Assembly (NCBI RefSeq): GCF_001888805.2
Contig: NZ_CP019113.1
Coordinates: 1,798,001 to 1,862,000 of the forward strand
DNA length: 64,000 bases
DNA from: Enterobacter sp. SA187
GTDB taxonomy: Bacteria; Pseudomonadota; Gammaproteobacteria; Enterobacterales; Enterobacteriaceae
Direction: 5' to 3'
The translations under genes and the position numbers were made by a program. The notes below the pieces were generated by a model. It was not told the DNA's origin. It searched no databases and worked only from the letters and a program-made list of their open reading frames with translations. Below are positions 61,977 through 64,000 of the stretch, piece after piece (position 1 is the first letter of the stretch; each line of letters opens with the position of its first letter).

Positions 61977-62984
61977 ATGGCGACGATCACGCTGGCGCAG
62001 GTGGCGGCAAGGGCAGGGGTATCAACGGCGACCGTGTCAATGGTGCTGCGTAACCGCGGGCGTATTTCCCCGTCCACGCGGCAGCGGGTGCTGAAAGCGC
62101 TGGATGAGTCCGGCTATGTCTATAACCAGACGGCGGCCAACCTGCGTAACCGCAGCAGTAATCAGGTCGGACTGCTGCTGCACGACATCACCAATCCCTT
62201 TTATGGCGAAATGACCGCAGGCTTAAGTCACGAAATGGAGCGCCACGATCTGCTGCTGTTTCTGGCGAACAGCGAGGAGTCCGGCGAGCGGCAGCAAAAA
62301 TTTGTCGATTCCCTGATGCGCAATAACGCCTGCGGCATGGTGCTGTGCGCCGCACGGGAAACGCCGTCGTCATTCTTTGACGCCCTTAAGCGCCGTAACA
62401 TTCCGGCGATCATGGTGGTGCGACCGGCAAGCGATCCGCAGTTTGATTTTGTCGGCACCGATAATTTTCTTGGCACGCAAATGGCGACCCGCCACCTGCT
62501 CAGCCTCGGGCACCGGCATATCGCCTTTATCGGCGGCAGCGCCAGCTCCGGCACCCGGGCGCAGCGCATCGGCGGTTTTACCAGCACGCTGCTTGAGAAG
62601 GGCATTTCGCCGGAACCGGCCTGGCTGGTGACCTCGCAGGCCAGCCAGAGCGATGGCGCGCGCGTGGCGCAGGCGCTGCTGACGCAGTACCCGCAGATCA
62701 CCGCAGCGGTCTGCTATCAGGATATTGTGGCCCTCGGCGTGATGCAGGCGCTGCGAAAAATGGGCCGCGAAGTGGGGCGTGACTTTGCGCTGGTGGGCTT
62801 TGACGATATTACTGAAGCCGCGCTGGTGCAGCCCGCGCTCACCACCGTATCGGTGGCGGCGAAAGAGATTGGCCGTAAAGCCGGGGAGCTGCTGTACAGT
62901 CGCATTCAGGGCAATAATGAGCCGCCCCAGCGCATTATTTTACCGCCCGCGCTGGTGGTCAGGGAGTCCTGCGGCTTTCGCTGA
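61977..62984 (+). CDS. LacI-family transcriptional regulator of the mannoside locus
   Basis: 335 residues from ATG 61977 (GGATGAGGAGCAGGC upstream). The N-terminal LacI HTH is TLAQVAARAGVSTATVSMVL (5-24), followed by the hinge helix with AANLRNRSSNQVGLLL, then the periplasmic-binding-protein-like effector domain (about 62-335). The ligand is probably a phosphorylated or free sugar of the pathway. Divergent from the PTS operon with three operators between; a fourth identical site is at the cupin genes. E. coli mng is controlled by a GntR-type MngR, so the control here is different. Confidence 0.92.
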   Translation: MATITLAQVAARAGVSTATVSMVLRNRGRISPSTRQRVLKALDESGYVYNQTAANLRNRSSNQVGLLLHDITNPFYGEMTAGLSHEMERHDLLLFLANSEESGERQQKFVDSLMRNNACGMVLCAARETPSSFFDALKRRNIPAIMVVRPASDPQFDFVGTDNFLGTQMATRHLLSLGHRHIAFIGGSASSGTRAQRIGGFTSTLLEKGISPEPAWLVTSQASQSDGARVAQALLTQYPQITAAVCYQDIVALGVMQALRKMGREVGRDFALVGFDDITEAALVQPALTTVSVAAKEIGRKAGELLYSRIQGNNEPPQRIILPPALVVRESCGFR

Positions 62985-63120
62985 TCATCATGCCTTTTAC
63001 TGATATTTTTCGGCGTATATCATTAAATTCTAATATCGACGTTTTTGGCTGGTCGCCCCGCGCGGGGCTGGTTACTCTGAAAACGTTTTTTCAGCATTTC
63101 ATTAACAAAAGAGTACAACT

Positions 63121-63942
63121 ATGCAAGAGGCAAACATCCGCGTGGCCATCGCGGGAGCCGGTGGCCGTATGGGTCGCCAGCTGATCCAGGCGGCACTGGC
63201 AATGGAAGGCGTGGCGCTCGGCGCGGCCCTTGAGCGCGACGGATCGTCGCTGCTCGGCAGCGATGCGGGTGAACTGGCGGGCGCGGGCACAACCGGCGTT
63301 ACCGTGCAGAGCGATCTTGAGGCCGTGAAAGACGATTTTGATGTCTTTATCGATTTTACCCGCCCGGAAGGCACCCTGGCGCATCTGGCCTTCTGCCGCG
63401 AGTACGGCAAAGGCATGGTGATAGGCACCACCGGCTTTGACGACGCGGGCAAAGCGGCCATCAGCGAGGCCGCGCAGGACATCGCCATTGTCTTTGCGGC
63501 GAACTTCAGCGTTGGCGTGAATGTGATGCTCAAGCTGCTGGAGAAAGCGGCAAAAGTGATGGGCGATTATACCGACATCGAAATTATCGAAGCGCATCAC
63601 CGCCATAAAGTGGATGCGCCGTCAGGCACGGCGCTGGCGATGGGTGAAGCCATTGCGCAGGCGATGGATAAAGATCTGAAGGAGTGCGCGGTGTACAGCC
63701 GTGAAGGGTACACCGGTGAACGCGTGCCGGGCAGCATCGGTTTTGCCACCGTGCGCGCAGGCGACATCGTGGGTGAACATACGGCGATGTTTGCCGATAT
63801 TGGCGAGCGCATTGAAATTACGCACAAAGCCTCCAGCCGGATGACCTTTGCCAATGGTGCGGTTCGCTCGGCGTTGTGGCTCAAATCTAAGCGAAACGGT
63901 CTTTTTGATATGCGTGATGTGCTGGATCTCAACAGTTTATAG
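63121..63942 (+). CDS. dapB: 4-Hydroxy-tetrahydrodipicolinate reductase
   Basis: NAD(P)H-dependent step of lysine and diaminopimelate synthesis. 273 residues, as in E. coli. Nucleotide-binding VAIAGAGGRMGRQL (8-21), FVGV-like FAANFSVGVNVMLKL, and the catalytic EAHHRHKVDAPSGTALAMG (about 157-175) are intact. ATG 63121 follows AAAGAGTACAACT. The remaining 58 bp of the window hold no gene start; carA would be expected next. Confidence 0.98.
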   Translation: MQEANIRVAIAGAGGRMGRQLIQAALAMEGVALGAALERDGSSLLGSDAGELAGAGTTGVTVQSDLEAVKDDFDVFIDFTRPEGTLAHLAFCREYGKGMVIGTTGFDDAGKAAISEAAQDIAIVFAANFSVGVNVMLKLLEKAAKVMGDYTDIEIIEAHHRHKVDAPSGTALAMGEAIAQAMDKDLKECAVYSREGYTGERVPGSIGFATVRAGDIVGEHTAMFADIGERIEITHKASSRMTFANGAVRSALWLKSKRNGLFDMRDVLDLNSL

Positions 63943-64000
63943 CCTTTATTACCTCTCGTGATGTGGTTGTGGTAATCATAATTAATTGATTACATGGGGC

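Noticed and set aside
1..64000. tRNA, rRNA, CRISPR arrays, complete insertion sequences
   Set aside because: Looked for cloverleaf ends, regularly spaced repeats and transposase frames; none found.

Overview
The window is a stretch of an enterobacterial chromosome (Enterobacteriaceae, high-GC core genes). Gene order from the deo operon through thrABC, dnaKJ and ileS-lspA-ispH to dapB follows the region around map zero of Escherichia coli K-12, and nearly every core protein has the E. coli length. Several K-12 neighbours are missing: yjjJ between deoD and lplA, creBCD between creA and arcA, yaaW/yaaI before dnaK, the hokC/IS186 block before nhaA, and rihC before dapB. BIME/REP repeats and an ERIC element fit the Enterobacter/Klebsiella/Kosakonia/Leclercia part of the family. 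I cannot name the genus from sequence alone.

Layout. 1-6.8 kb: glycyl-radical pair yjjW-yjjI (minus strand, yjjW cut by the window edge), divergent from deoCABD. Three DeoR operators sit at the classical 279/600 bp spacing, and two CRP-like boxes are 53 bp apart. 6.8-8.5 kb: lplA and ytjB. 8.5-13.4 kb: an accessory island between ytjB and serB. It holds a small orphan gene, an AT-rich HEPN-motif/HTH protein, a fused ATPase-TOPRIM (DUF4435-like) protein resembling OLD/PARIS anti-phage proteins, a P4-satellite immunity remnant and an ERIC element. 13.4-26.2 kb: serB-radA-nadR, ettA, slt, trpR, yjjX, gpmB, rob, creA, arcA, yjjY and lasT. 26.4-31.3 kb: thrLABC with its attenuator. 31.4-42.6 kb: yaaA, yaaJ, talB, mog, an MHS-type transporter, an exported protein of unknown function, satP and dnaK-dnaJ with a sigma-32 promoter. 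42.7-51.3 kb: nhaAR, rpsT, and ribF-ileS-lspA-fkpB-ispH.

51.4-63.0 kb: an accessory carbohydrate locus between ispH and dapB. A tight minus-strand operon encodes a fructose-class PTS permease (EIIABC, MngA-like), a GH38 alpha-mannosidase (MngB-like), a long mannose-6-phosphate-isomerase-like protein and a complete mannose-class PTS (EIIA, B, C, D). It is divergent from a LacI-family regulator. Two overlapping cupin genes of the phosphoglucose-isomerase type converge on its far end. Four copies of a GTTAATCGATTAAC-like operator mark the regulon and a strong CRP box lies in the divergent promoter region. The encoded steps form a plausible route: PTS uptake and phosphorylation of an alpha-mannoside, release of mannose-6-P, then fructose-6-P, then glucose-6-P.

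The two places most likely to hold undescribed biology are the 8.8-12.1 kb putative defence cargo and the 51.4-63 kb double-PTS mannoside locus.
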